A stretch of 64,000 bases of DNA from Alloacidobacterium dinghuense (GTDB taxonomy: Bacteria > Acidobacteriota > Terriglobia > Terriglobales > Acidobacteriaceae): NCBI RefSeq assembly GCF_014274465.1, contig NZ_CP060394.1, forward strand, positions 4,092,001 to 4,156,000. Reading direction: 5' to 3'. Positions 27,986 to 37,405 of this stretch are shown in pieces. The notes under the pieces are model-generated. The model did not search any database. It was not told the origin of the DNA and saw only the letters and a list, made by a program, of their open reading frames with translations. Position 1 is the first letter of the stretch. Each line of letters opens with the position of its first letter. The translations under genes were made by a program, and so were the position numbers.

Positions 27986-29068
27986 ATGGATTTCCAATCT
28001 CGTGTTGAGCAGGCTTTGCGCGAGGCAAAGCCGCCGCTGCCGCGTCAACCTCGTTCGATTATTGTGGTCGGGACGGGCGGGATCGTGCATGACGCGCATC
28101 TTCCCGCATATCAGAAGGCTGGCTTTCCGGTGGCGGCGCTGGTGGATGCGAATTCGGCACGGGCGGCGACGCTGGCAGCGAAGCATTCCGTTCCCCTGGC
28201 CACGTCGTCTTTGGATGAGGCAATTGCGAAATCGCCGAAAGATAGCATCTTTGATGTTGCAGTCCCTGCGGGGGCGATTCTGGATGTGCTGCCGCTGCTT
28301 CCGGACGGGTCGGCTGCGCTGATTCAGAAGCCGATGGGAAACACGCTGGCGGAGGCAGAACAGATTCTGGCGCTTTGCCGCAAGAAAGGCATGACGGCAG
28401 CGGTGAATTTCCAGTTGCGCTATGCGCCGGTGATGCTGGCAGCGCGACGGATCACCGATGCCGGGCTGCTGGGCGAGCTGCACGACCTGGAAGTCAGGGT
28501 GAATGTGTTTATGCCCTGGGAGCTGTGGGGCTTTCTGGCGACAGCGCCGCGGCTCGAGATTCTGTATCACAGCATTCACTACATCGACCTGGTGCGGTCG
28601 TGGTTCGGCAACCCGGAGCGCGTGCTGGCGAAGACGGTGCGGCATCCGAAGACGGCGAATCTGGCAGCGACGAAGAGCCTGATCACGCTGGATTACGGCG
28701 ACTGGAAGCGCGTGTATATTGCGACCAACCACGGGCACAAATTCAAGAACTCGCAGCACAGCTATGTGCAGTGGGAAGGTACGGAAGGCGCGCTGCACGC
28801 GGTGATGGGCGTGAACCTGGATTACCCGCGAGGGCGTCCGGACACGCTGAGCATCGCGAAGACTGATGAGGATTGGCAGACGCTGCCGACTGTGGGCAAC
28901 TGGTTCCCGGATGCGTTTATCGGTTCGATGGGCTCGCTGCAGGCTTATGTGACAGGCGACACAGATACGCTGCCGACGAGCGTGGAGGATGCCATCGACA
29001 CGATGCGCACGGTTGAGGCTGCATATATTTCGAATGAGCGGGACGGGGTTCCGCTGATGAGTCATTGA
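27986..29068 (+). CDS. Gfo/Idh/MocA family oxidoreductase
   Basis: This 360-aa protein (ATG 27986; GTG 27980 is an alternative) has a Rossmann domain with IIVVGTGGIVHDAHLPAY, ALVDANSARA, and IQKPMGNTLAEAE in place of the usual EKP. The C-terminal Gfo/Idh sheet domain has the expected His in LYHSIHYIDL. The family oxidises or reduces sugars with NAD(P). As the first gene of the fucose catabolic operon it may oxidise L-fucose or a side substrate; the precise reaction cannot be read from sequence. The stop codon lies 2 bp before the next ATG at 29071. Confidence 0.85.
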   Translation: MDFQSRVEQALREAKPPLPRQPRSIIVVGTGGIVHDAHLPAYQKAGFPVAALVDANSARAATLAAKHSVPLATSSLDEAIAKSPKDSIFDVAVPAGAILDVLPLLPDGSAALIQKPMGNTLAEAEQILALCRKKGMTAAVNFQLRYAPVMLAARRITDAGLLGELHDLEVRVNVFMPWELWGFLATAPRLEILYHSIHYIDLVRSWFGNPERVLAKTVRHPKTANLAATKSLITLDYGDWKRVYIATNHGHKFKNSQHSYVQWEGTEGALHAVMGVNLDYPRGRPDTLSIAKTDEDWQTLPTVGNWFPDAFIGSMGSLQAYVTGDTDTLPTSVEDAIDTMRTVEAAYISNERDGVPLMSH

Positions 29069-29070
29069 TT

Positions 29071-30306
29071 ATGTCGAGCACACTTCTGCGCATCGCGGTT
29101 CGAGAATTCTCCGATTTCGAGAATGCGCTTGCCGAAGAGATCGAGATTTATCGAAAGCAACATCCGGGGGTGGGGTTCGAGGCAGTTCCGCTGGACCTGC
29201 ACAAGCTGCATGGCGAGATGTTTGAGAAAAACGGGCTGCGCAACGGTATGTGGGACATTGGCTATATCAGCACCGACTGGCTTGCCGAGGCAGTGGAAGA
29301 GGACACGGTTGAAGAGCTGACTCCTTATATGAAGCAAAGGCCCGTTGCAGATTGGCCGCAGGGGTGGGCGCGGTCGATTGTTGATCCGCTGCTGTTTGGA
29401 GACAGGCTTTACACTCTGCCGTGGCATGATGGGCCGGAGTGTCTGATCTATCGAAAAGACCTGTTTGAGGATGCCGGTGAGCAGGAGAGATTTCGTAATC
29501 AATACGGTTACGAATTAAAGCCGCCGCGGACGTGGAAACAGTTTTCTGACATTGCGCGTTTTTTTACGCGGCCTGCTGAGAATCTTTACGGGACCCTATT
29601 CGCGGCTTTTCCGGATGGGCATAATACCCTTTACGATTTTGCGCTGCAGCTCTGGAGTCGCGGCGGCGAGTTTGAAGACGAGGACGGCAAGGCGGTTCTG
29701 AATACGCCGGAAGCTGCGGCTTCGCTCGATTTTTATCGCAACACGATTCGCGATGCTTCGATGTGCTATCCGGGGGCAGAGGATTTTGATTCGACGCGCT
29801 CTGGGGATGTGGTGTTATCCGGCGCGATTGCGATGATGGTGAACTGGTTCGGCTTTGCGGCGCGCTGTGACCGGCCCGGTTCGCCGCTGCGCGGCAAGAT
29901 TGCGATTGCGCCGATTCCTTCCGACGAAGGCAAGCCGCCGGCTTCCCTTTCCGTATTCTGGACTCTGGGGATCGGGACGGGATCGAAGAATAAACAGGCG
30001 GCGTATGACTTTATTCACTTTCTGACGCAACCGGAAATGGACCTGGGCATTGTGAAGCATGGCACCGTTGGCGTGCGGCTCTCGACGTGGAGAAGTGACA
30101 ATGTGCAGAAGCAGATTCCGGCGTACGCGAAGATAGAAGAGATTTCTCTGGGCGCGCGTAAGCTGCCGCGCAGCAGGAATCTGCCGGCGTTTGCGGAGAT
30201 TCTGAATGATGTTGCCATGGAGGCGCTGAAGACGGATGCGCCTTCGGCTGCGATTCTGGCGAAGGGACAGGCGCGGATTGACGCGCAGAGGATTGCTTTT
30301 CGATGA
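29071..30306 (+). CDS. Solute-binding-protein-like protein without signal peptide
   Basis: This 411-aa protein has the fold pattern of family 1 extracellular solute-binding proteins: LPWHDGPECLIYRKDLFE, PRTWKQFSDIARFF, and the late FIHFLTQPEM. Unlike true binding proteins, it begins MSSTLLRIAVREFSDF with no hydrophobic leader or lipobox; TTG 29065 upstream adds only two residues. No ABC permease genes are near. It overlaps the next gene by ATGA (30303-30306), so it is translated as part of the fucose operon. It may be a cytoplasmic sugar-binding protein or partner of an unknown enzyme. Confidence 0.8.
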   Translation: MSSTLLRIAVREFSDFENALAEEIEIYRKQHPGVGFEAVPLDLHKLHGEMFEKNGLRNGMWDIGYISTDWLAEAVEEDTVEELTPYMKQRPVADWPQGWARSIVDPLLFGDRLYTLPWHDGPECLIYRKDLFEDAGEQERFRNQYGYELKPPRTWKQFSDIARFFTRPAENLYGTLFAAFPDGHNTLYDFALQLWSRGGEFEDEDGKAVLNTPEAAASLDFYRNTIRDASMCYPGAEDFDSTRSGDVVLSGAIAMMVNWFGFAARCDRPGSPLRGKIAIAPIPSDEGKPPASLSVFWTLGIGTGSKNKQAAYDFIHFLTQPEMDLGIVKHGTVGVRLSTWRSDNVQKQIPAYAKIEEISLGARKLPRSRNLPAFAEILNDVAMEALKTDAPSAAILAKGQARIDAQRIAFR

Positions 30307-31058
30307 GTAGTGGTGATGCATTTCGGCTGGACGGGAAAGTAGCGCTGGTGACGGGCGGCGCGAGCGGTATTGGCGAGGCGACTTGCAAGGAACTGGCGCG
30401 CGCGGGTGCATCGGTGATCGTTGCGGATATCAATCGGGAAGCCGCCGAGAGATTGGCTTCTACGCTGCCGCATGCGAAGGCGGTGCGTATGGATGTGACG
30501 AATGTCGAGTCGATTGAGGCTGTGGCGGCGACGATAGAGCGGCTGGATATCCTAGTGAATAACGCGGGCATCGCGCATGTCGGCGATATCGCGCATGTCG
30601 AGCCCGATGATTTTGATCGATTGATGACGGTCAATGTGAAGTCTGTATATCTGGTCACACGCACGTTTCTGCCTTTGCTGCTGAAAGTACGTGGCTCGAT
30701 TGTGAACATTGGCTCAGTCGCGGGGCAGGTCGGTATCAAGCAGCGCTTTGCGTATTGCACCACGAAGGGCGCGGTGCTGGCGATGTCGCGGCAACTGGCG
30801 GTGGAATATCCGAAGGAGCTGCGGGTGAACTGCATTTGCCCGGGGACGGTGCAGACGCCGTTTGTGGAGGGGTATCTCGATAAATATCACGCGCATGAGA
30901 AGGAAAAGATTCGTGCTGAGCTAAATGCGCGGCAGCCCATTGGACGCGTGGGCAAGCCGGAAGAGATTGCGTCGCTGATTCGCTATGTGTCTTCGGAGGA
31001 AGCGGAATTCATGACGGGTTCATTGCTTGCGATTGACGGCGGATGGACCGCCGCTTGA
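30303..31058 (+). CDS. SDR dehydrogenase of the fucose operon
   Basis: This 251-aa short-chain dehydrogenase has TGGASGIGEATC (cofactor site), NNAGIAHVGD, Ser in NIGSVAGQ, and YCTTKG with catalytic Tyr and Lys. The tail ends LAIDGGWTA. In the non-phosphorylated L-fucose pathway SDRs act as L-fucose dehydrogenase and as 2-keto-3-deoxy-L-fuconate dehydrogenase; either is possible here. The neighbouring FAH-family hydrolase, which needs the 2,4-diketo product, favours the latter. Translation is coupled to the previous gene by a 4-base overlap. Confidence 0.87.
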   Translation: MSSGDAFRLDGKVALVTGGASGIGEATCKELARAGASVIVADINREAAERLASTLPHAKAVRMDVTNVESIEAVAATIERLDILVNNAGIAHVGDIAHVEPDDFDRLMTVNVKSVYLVTRTFLPLLLKVRGSIVNIGSVAGQVGIKQRFAYCTTKGAVLAMSRQLAVEYPKELRVNCICPGTVQTPFVEGYLDKYHAHEKEKIRAELNARQPIGRVGKPEEIASLIRYVSSEEAEFMTGSLLAIDGGWTAA

Positions 31059-31083
31059 GCAGGCGAAAGGAGAGTGATTCCGA

Positions 31084-32385
31084 TTGAGCGATCTAAAGAT
31101 CACCCACGCGCGCGTAGTCGATCTGCGCTTTCCTACCTCGCGGGAGCATATCGGGTCGGATGCGGTGAATGTCGATCCGGACTATTCGGCGGCTTACTGC
31201 ATTCTTGAGACAGATCACGGTCCACATGGATATGGACTGACGTTTACGCTGGGGCGCGGCACGGAGCTGTGCGTTGAGGCGCTCAAGTATCTTTCGCGCT
31301 TTGCGGTCGGGCGGACACTGTCTTCGATTACGGATGATCTCGGCGAGTTTTATCGGCTGCTGACTTCGGACAGCCAGTTTCGCTGGCTCGGCCCGGAGAA
31401 GGGCGTGATTCATCTGGCGACGGGCGCGCTGATCAATGCGGTGTGGGATCTGTACGCGCGTGTGCAAGAAAAACCGCTTTGGAAATTGCTGGCTGATATG
31501 AGCGCGGAGGAGATTGTCCGCGCGATCGATTTTCGCTATATCACCGATGCGTTGACCCGCGAAGAGGCCCTGGAGATTTTGCGCGCGCGTAAAGCGTGCA
31601 TGGATACGCGGCTGAAGCAATTGCAGGAGACGGGGTATCCAGCGTATACGACTTCGGCGGGGTGGTTCGGGTACGACGACGAGAAGATTGTGCGCCTCGC
31701 GAGCGAAGGGCTGGCCGAGGGATGGACCCATTTCAAGTTGAAAGTCGGCGGAAAGCCGGATGATGACTTGCGGCGCGCGCGGCTGCTGCGGAATACGATC
31801 GGATGCGGCAACAAGCTGATGATGGACGCCAATCAGAAATGGGATATTGGCGAGGCAATTGAGCGAACGAGGCAACTTGCTGAAGTCGATCCCTGGTGGA
31901 TGGAAGAGCCGACGAATCCGGACGACATTCTGGGACATGCGCGGATTCGGCGTGAAGTCCCGAAGGTGCGCATAGCGACGGGCGAGCATTGCCACAACCG
32001 CGTAATGTTCAAGCAGCTGATGCAGGCCGAGGCGATTGATGTTTGCCAGATTGACAGCTGCCGCCTTGCGGGCGTGAATGAGAATCTCGCCGTGATTCTG
32101 ATGGCAGCGAAGTTCGATCTTCCTGTTTGTCCGCATGCGGGCGGCGTTGGCCTTTGCGAGTATGTACAGCATTTGTCGGCCTTTGATTTTCTGCGTGTAT
32201 CGACCACATTGGAGGACCGCGTCACGGAGTTTGTCGACCATCTGCATGAACATTTTGTCGACCCGGTGAAGATTCGCAATGCGCACTATGTGCTTCCGGA
32301 GAAGCCCGGCTACAGCGCCGAGATTTATGAGGATACGCTGCATGATTACAGCTATCCGGATGGACGCTTTTGGAGAAATGAATGA
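31084..32385 (+). CDS. L-fuconate dehydratase (enolase superfamily)
   Basis: This 433-aa protein matches the L-fuconate dehydratase branch of the enolase superfamily. KLK at 218-220 holds the base lysine, MMDAN at 246-250 and MEEPTNPDD at 273-281 the metal ligands, GEHCHN at 300-305 the third acid, and CPHAGGVGLCEY the distal His. It removes water from L-fuconate to give 2-keto-3-deoxy-L-fuconate in the cytoplasm. The start is TTG 31084 with AGGAGAG upstream. It overlaps the next gene by 4 bases (ATGA). This is the most diagnostic enzyme of the locus. Confidence 0.92.
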   Translation: MSDLKITHARVVDLRFPTSREHIGSDAVNVDPDYSAAYCILETDHGPHGYGLTFTLGRGTELCVEALKYLSRFAVGRTLSSITDDLGEFYRLLTSDSQFRWLGPEKGVIHLATGALINAVWDLYARVQEKPLWKLLADMSAEEIVRAIDFRYITDALTREEALEILRARKACMDTRLKQLQETGYPAYTTSAGWFGYDDEKIVRLASEGLAEGWTHFKLKVGGKPDDDLRRARLLRNTIGCGNKLMMDANQKWDIGEAIERTRQLAEVDPWWMEEPTNPDDILGHARIRREVPKVRIATGEHCHNRVMFKQLMQAEAIDVCQIDSCRLAGVNENLAVILMAAKFDLPVCPHAGGVGLCEYVQHLSAFDFLRVSTTLEDRVTEFVDHLHEHFVDPVKIRNAHYVLPEKPGYSAEIYEDTLHDYSYPDGRFWRNE

Positions 32386-33224
32386 AGTTCGTTACGTTTT
32401 CTGCTGGAGACGGCACTACGCGGGCCGGGATATTGCTGGATGGCTCGGTCGTGGATATTTCTTCGCGCTTTCGCGGTGTGCTCTCGGTCATTCATGGCGG
32501 TGAAGAAGCACTGAGCGCCGCGCGGTCGCTTGTCTCCGATGTGCGCGTTCCGTTAGATACTGTGCAACTGCTGGCTCCGTTACCGGACGCGCCGCGGATT
32601 TTTTGTGTCGGCCTGAACTATCGCGATCATGCGGTGGAATCGAAGATGGAGATTCCGAAGGTGCCAACAATTTTCATGAAGCTGCCGTCGGCATTGATCG
32701 GACCGAAGGCAGAGATTGAGCTGCCGAAGATCTCATCGCAGCCAGATTACGAAGCGGAGTTTGCGTGCGTGATCGGCAAGGGCGGCAATCGCATCGCTCG
32801 TGATGACTGGCAGGACTATGTTTTTGGCTACACGATTTTGAATGATGTCAGCGCACGCGATATTCAGCTTGCCACTACCCAGTGGACGCTGGGCAAGAGC
32901 TTTAATACGTTCGCGCCGCTTGGACCTGCGATTGTGACCAAGGATGAGATTGCCGATCCGCATGCGCTGGATGTGAATCTCTCGATTGACGGCGAGGTGC
33001 TGCAGCACTCGAATACGCGCGAGCTGATTTTCAAGCTGCCTGATTTGATTGCATATATTTCTTCGATTACTCCGCTGCAGGCAGGGGATATTATCAGTAC
33101 CGGCACGCCTGCGGGCGTGGGCCTGGGTCGCAGTCCGCAGCGTTGGCTGAAGGCGGGCGAGACGATTACGATCGAGGTCAGCGGACTGGGAACGCTGGTG
33201 AACCCCGTGGTCGCCGGAGAGTAG
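32382..33224 (+). CDS. Fumarylacetoacetate hydrolase family protein
   Basis: This 280-aa protein has the FAH fold: FCVGLNYRDHAVE, the metal ligands in DYEAEFACVIGKG, LNDVSARDIQ, GKSFNTFAPLGP, and STGTPAGVGLGR. In the oxidative L-fucose pathway the FAH-type enzyme cleaves 2,4-diketo-3-deoxy-L-fuconate to pyruvate and L-lactate. The position directly after L-fuconate dehydratase, with a 4-base overlap, supports that role. Related 2-keto-3-deoxy sugar-acid hydrolases and isomerases share the fold. Confidence 0.88.
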   Translation: MKFVTFSAGDGTTRAGILLDGSVVDISSRFRGVLSVIHGGEEALSAARSLVSDVRVPLDTVQLLAPLPDAPRIFCVGLNYRDHAVESKMEIPKVPTIFMKLPSALIGPKAEIELPKISSQPDYEAEFACVIGKGGNRIARDDWQDYVFGYTILNDVSARDIQLATTQWTLGKSFNTFAPLGPAIVTKDEIADPHALDVNLSIDGEVLQHSNTRELIFKLPDLIAYISSITPLQAGDIISTGTPAGVGLGRSPQRWLKAGETITIEVSGLGTLVNPVVAGE

Positions 33225-33232
33225 CTGCATCT

Positions 33233-34486
33233 ATGGCAGTATCGCGCATCTCAACGACATCGATTCCGCAAACGGGCGGCCCACTTACGGAGCGGCGCTA
33301 CATCGTTCCGCTGATGCTCATTACCAGCCTGTTTTTTCTGTGGGCTGTTGGCGTCAACCTGAATGACATTCTCATTCCGCATCTGAAAGGCGCATTTCAC
33401 CTGACGGACTTTGAGTCTTCGTTTGTGCAGGTAGCTTTCTTTGGCGGATATTTCCTAGCCGCGTGGCCTGCCGGAAGGTTGATGGAGAAGATCGGCTATC
33501 AGCGCGGCATTGTGTGCGGGCTGCTGATCTGCGCTTGCGGGGCCTTTCTGTTTATTCCGGCAGCTTCGATTCGCGTCTATGCGGTCTTTCTGCTCGGACT
33601 GTTTGTGATGGCTTGCGGGCAGTCGTTTCTGGAAGTCTCGGCGAATCCCTATGTGACGTTTCTTGGACCGCCGGGCACTTCAGAGCAGCGATTGAATGTC
33701 GCGCAGTCATTCAATGCGGTGGGCGCGGTGGTGACGCCGATTTTCGGGTCGGCTTTTATTCTTTCGCGAGCGCATGCTGCGGCGCCGGGGTCAGAAGCAG
33801 ATGTCGTGCGCCTGCCGTACATGATCATCGTCAGCATTTTTCTGGTGATGGCGCTGATCATTTATTCGGCGAAGTTGCCTGTGATCCAAGAGGAACAAGC
33901 GGAAGAAGAATCGACGCAGTTTTCAGGAATTATGGCGTTTCCGCATTTGTTGAAGGGCGTGGCGGCGCAGTTTTTTTATGTGGGTGCGCAGGTGGGCGTT
34001 GCGAGTTTCGTGATTCGCTTTGTGCAGCATGCGCATCCGGGCACACTGGACACGGAGGCAGCGAATTACCTTAAACTGCACCTGCTGGGGTTCATGATCG
34101 GGCGCTTCGCGGGGTCAGCACTGATGAAGAAGATTAAACCTGCGCATATGCTCGCCGCCTTTGCGGTTGGCTGCGTGGTCTCGGTGCTTCTCGTGATCTT
34201 CACGAGTGGAACACCTTCGCTGGCGGGGATTGTGCTGCTCGGTTTCTTTCACTCAATCATGTTCCCGACGATCTTTGCGCTCAGCATCCGGCACCTGGGG
34301 CCCTACACCAAGCGTGGGTCATCGCTGGTAGTGATGGGGATTCTGGGTGGCGCGGTCTTCCCTGCTCTGATGGGACGCATTTCCGATGCTGCGAATATTC
34401 AATGGGCGTTCTTTGTTCCACTGGCCTGCTACCTATTTGTGCTCTATTTTGCGGTGAGCGGATATAAGGTCCGACACGTCGCCTAA
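33233..34486 (+). CDS. fucP: L-fucose:H+ symporter, FucP-type MFS transporter
   Basis: This 417-aa protein has about 12 transmembrane helices with FucP-family segments: SLFFLWAVGVNLNDILIPHL in TM1, GYFLAAWPAGRLMEKIGYQ, MACGQSFLEVSANPYVT, and FHSIMFPTIFALSI late in the protein. It imports L-fucose with a proton across the inner membrane. ATG 33233 is 8 bp after the FAH gene stop; the longer open frame from 33143 overlaps the FAH gene and is not needed. It closes the operon and converges with lutC. Confidence 0.9.
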   Translation: MAVSRISTTSIPQTGGPLTERRYIVPLMLITSLFFLWAVGVNLNDILIPHLKGAFHLTDFESSFVQVAFFGGYFLAAWPAGRLMEKIGYQRGIVCGLLICACGAFLFIPAASIRVYAVFLLGLFVMACGQSFLEVSANPYVTFLGPPGTSEQRLNVAQSFNAVGAVVTPIFGSAFILSRAHAAAPGSEADVVRLPYMIIVSIFLVMALIIYSAKLPVIQEEQAEEESTQFSGIMAFPHLLKGVAAQFFYVGAQVGVASFVIRFVQHAHPGTLDTEAANYLKLHLLGFMIGRFAGSALMKKIKPAHMLAAFAVGCVVSVLLVIFTSGTPSLAGIVLLGFFHSIMFPTIFALSIRHLGPYTKRGSSLVVMGILGGAVFPALMGRISDAANIQWAFFVPLACYLFVLYFAVSGYKVRHVA

Positions 34487-35121
34487 TCTCTGACCACAAT
34501 TACATCGAGAAAGCGCGGGCCGTGGACGCCGCGAATGCGCGTCATTTCTATGTCTGCCGTTGCCGATGGTCCGGAGACGAAGGTTAATGGCTCAGCCTTG
34601 TATGGCTCAAGTCTGGCCATCGCTTCGGGGACGGTGTCGACAATTTGATTTTCGTAGACAACACACAGGAAGCGGTCGGGCAGGAGCGTCAACTGGCGCG
34701 TTCCTCGGAGGATGATGGTTCCGGTGTGTGCGATAGCAACTTCGCATCCGGCGATGGCGCCACCAGTGGTGTTCAGCTGATCCTTCGTACTTTTTGACTC
34801 GCGCTGCCAGGTGAAGCCCGTGGGCAAGTCTTCTTCGGGGAAATCGTCGGCTACGATGGCGGATTTCTGATCGTGGGATTTCAGAACCTCTGCGATGGCG
34901 CAGGCCAACGTGTCCGGGTTTGCTTCGAAGACGTGCGCGTCGTATTCGTGCAGGTGATCGAGGAATGTCTTCAGGATTGTTTCGCGATCAAGAGTGGTGC
35001 GTTGCTGATAATTTCGCTCAATGGCTGGATATTCAGCTGCGCTTGCTGCCGCTCTCGCGCTGGTGTTCGCTGTGCGGATGCGGTTAAGGATGGCTTCGCA
35101 TGCGTCCCTGCCTTCAGCCAT
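34483..35121 (-). CDS. lutC: LutC/YkgG family LUD-domain protein
   Basis: This 212-aa protein has a LUD domain: residues 1-60 are helical, then AIVADDFPEEDLPTG, GCEVAIAHTGTIIL, LTLLPDRFLCVV, and SGPSATADIEMTRIRGVHG near the end, a typical LutC/LutB shared motif. LutC works with LutA and LutB to oxidise L-lactate to pyruvate. ATG 35121 is chosen since the longer frame to 35313 lies inside lutB. It overlaps lutB by 8 bases and ends 4 bases into the convergent fucP stop. Confidence 0.88.
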   Translation of the reverse strand: MAEGRDACEAILNRIRTANTSARAAASAAEYPAIERNYQQRTTLDRETILKTFLDHLHEYDAHVFEANPDTLACAIAEVLKSHDQKSAIVADDFPEEDLPTGFTWQRESKSTKDQLNTTGGAIAGCEVAIAHTGTIILRGTRQLTLLPDRFLCVVYENQIVDTVPEAMARLEPYKAEPLTFVSGPSATADIEMTRIRGVHGPRFLDVIVVRD

Positions 35122-36559
35122 CGGCGCCCTCCTTTTTCTCTTTTTCGTGCTCACGCCACCAACTGCGGAACGACTGTTTGGGCAATGGGCGCATATCGCG
35201 CACGGCGGTCCAGTTGCCCAGCATGCCTGGCAGATGCTTGATCCAACCTTCGGAGACGAACGGCCACTGGCCGAGGCGACCGAGACGTTGTGCGGCTTCC
35301 AGGCGGCGGCCACTGGAGAAGACGCGAGCCATTGCTTTCATGCCGATGGCTTCGATGTTGGCTCCGCTCTGCTGCTCGCGTACGATACGGCCACGCAGGT
35401 GGATGAGGACCTCAGGGATGTTGATTTTCACCGGGCAGACTTCATAGCAGGCTCCGCAAAGCGATGAGGCATAGGGCAGCGATTGCGAGTGCTCCATGTC
35501 GAAAAGCTGTGGCGTAACAATGGCGCCGATGGGGCCTGAGTAGATGGAGCCATAGGCGTGGCCGCCCGTCTGGCGGTAGACCGGGCAGGTGTTGAGGCAG
35601 GCGCCACAGCGGATGCAATGCAGCGTCTGGCGCGCTTCCGGGTCGGCGAGGATACGTGTGCGTCCATTGTCGAGCAGGACGACGTGGAAGTGCTGCGGGC
35701 CTTCGCCCTTGTGCACGCCGGTCCAGAGCGAGTTGTACGGATTCATGCGCTCGCCGGTTGCGGAACGCGGCAAGAGTTGCAGGAAAACTTCGAGGTCGCG
35801 AAACGAGGGAATGATTTTTTCTATGCCGGCAAGTGTGATGAGGATATCGGGTAGCGTGACGCACATGCGTCCGTTGCCTTCGGATTCGACGACGCAGACG
35901 CCGCCCGTGTCTGCCAGAAGGTAGTTGGCTCCGCTGAAGCCGATTTTTACTTTCAGGAATTTTTCGCGGAGGTACTGGCGCGCTGCGTTGGTAAGGTCTT
36001 GCGGTTCATCTGTCAGCTCAGACAAGCCCATTTCGCGCATGAAGATTTCGCGTACCTGCTGGCGGTTCCTGTGCAGGGCTGGCGCAACAATATGCGATGG
36101 CTTGTCGTGGCCGAGCTGCACGATCATATCGGCGAGATCGGTTTCATGCGGGTGAATGCCGTTGGCCTCGAAGGCTTTGTTGAGGCCGATCTCGTCGGAG
36201 GTCATGGTCTTAACCTTGATGACTTCCTTGCCTCCGTACTGCTTCACCAGGTCGACGATGATGCGGTTGGCCTCGTCAGCATCGGAAGCCCAATGCACGT
36301 GGCCGCCGGCGGCGGTGCAGGCGGCTTCGAACTTCAGGAGATATTCATCAAGGTGCGCAAGAGTGTGCTGCTTGATGGCGCTTGCCGTCGCGCGCAACTG
36401 CTGCCAATCCTGCTGCTCTTTTACGACAATGGCGCGCTTGCCGCTAATGACGTCAGTTGCATGACGAACGTTTTTGCGCAGCTGCGCATCGTCGAGTAGT
36501 TTGAATGCTGCTTTCTGAAAAGATGGAGCTTCGGCGGCTTCTCCCACGCGGATGGTCAT
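35114..36559 (-). CDS. lutB: LutB family iron-sulfur protein
   Basis: This 481-aa protein has an N-terminal LUD domain (residues about 60-290, with VKTMTSDEIGLNKAFE and FSGANYLLADTGG) and a C-terminal ferredoxin part with CIRCGACLNTCPVYR and CGACYEVCPVKINIP, ligands for two [4Fe-4S] clusters. It is the electron-transfer subunit of the LutABC L-lactate oxidation complex. It overlaps lutA by 4 bases and lutC by 8, so the three are translationally coupled. Confidence 0.92.
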   Translation of the reverse strand: MTIRVGEAAEAPSFQKAAFKLLDDAQLRKNVRHATDVISGKRAIVVKEQQDWQQLRATASAIKQHTLAHLDEYLLKFEAACTAAGGHVHWASDADEANRIIVDLVKQYGGKEVIKVKTMTSDEIGLNKAFEANGIHPHETDLADMIVQLGHDKPSHIVAPALHRNRQQVREIFMREMGLSELTDEPQDLTNAARQYLREKFLKVKIGFSGANYLLADTGGVCVVESEGNGRMCVTLPDILITLAGIEKIIPSFRDLEVFLQLLPRSATGERMNPYNSLWTGVHKGEGPQHFHVVLLDNGRTRILADPEARQTLHCIRCGACLNTCPVYRQTGGHAYGSIYSGPIGAIVTPQLFDMEHSQSLPYASSLCGACYEVCPVKINIPEVLIHLRGRIVREQQSGANIEAIGMKAMARVFSSGRRLEAAQRLGRLGQWPFVSEGWIKHLPGMLGNWTAVRDMRPLPKQSFRSWWREHEKEKKEGADG

Positions 36560-37314
36560 GATTGAGCCTCGTCTTCGCTAGGCTGGTCTTCTGTAGACGC
36601 GAGGATTTCTGCGAGGTGCACTGTTTTGATTCCGGTACGCTGGCGGTGCAATCCGCCGAAGATGTGCATGAGGCAGGAGTTGTCGACGGCAGTGCAAACT
36701 TCGGCGCGGGTGTTCTCGACGCAGCGGAGCTTTTCGGAGAGCATAGCGGCGGAAACGTCGCCGTTCTTGATGGCGAAGGTGCCACCGAAACCGCAGCACT
36801 GGTCGATCTCATTCAGCTCGACGAGATCGATGCCACGGACTTTTCGTAACAGGCGTAGTGGCAACTCGCCCAAGTGCAGGCTGCGCAGCGAGTGACAACT
36901 GGCGTGGTAAGTGACGCGGTGGGGGTAGTAGGCGTTGACGTCTTCGATGCCGAGTTTGTTCACGAGTAGCTCGCTGAGTTCATAGACACGGGGCAGGAGT
37001 CGATCGACTGCCTTGATGAGTCCGGGATCGCCGGTAGCTTCGGCCATTTTGGGATAGTGATCGCGGATCATGGCTACACACGATGAGGATGGGATGCAGA
37101 CGACTTCTGCATCTTTGAAGATTTCAACGAAGCGTTGCATCAGCGGCATCGCTTCCTGCTGGTAGCCGGTGTTGTAGTGCATCTGGCCGCAGCAGGTCTG
37201 CTCGAGTGGAAACTCGATCTCGTGGCCGAGCCGTTCGAGGAGGCGGACGACACTCTTGCCGGTCTCGGGAAAGAGGGTGTCGTTGTAGCAGGTGATGAAA
37301 AGCGAAATCCGCAC
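36556..37314 (-). CDS. lutA: LutA family (Fe-S)-binding protein
   Basis: This 252-aa protein has two CCG-type cysteine motifs: EQTCCGQMHYNTGY near residue 40 and DQCCGFGGTFAIKN near residue 160, which bind cluster(s) as in heterodisulfide-reductase subunits. It starts at GTG 37314 with GAGGG upstream. It is first in the lutABC operon, divergent from the GH3 gene with 91 bp between starts. The operon would turn L-lactate, the predicted end-product of fucose breakdown here, into pyruvate. Confidence 0.92.
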   Translation of the reverse strand: MRISLFITCYNDTLFPETGKSVVRLLERLGHEIEFPLEQTCCGQMHYNTGYQQEAMPLMQRFVEIFKDAEVVCIPSSSCVAMIRDHYPKMAEATGDPGLIKAVDRLLPRVYELSELLVNKLGIEDVNAYYPHRVTYHASCHSLRSLHLGELPLRLLRKVRGIDLVELNEIDQCCGFGGTFAIKNGDVSAAMLSEKLRCVENTRAEVCTAVDNSCLMHIFGGLHRQRTGIKTVHLAEILASTEDQPSEDEAQS

Positions 37315-37405
37315 TACAATTCCCTCGTTTAACTTTTCGGGTTAAGAAAATCGGTTTATTAATTCGCTGGCATCTGTACACTGGTGCGGGAAGCTGATCA
37401 AACCT

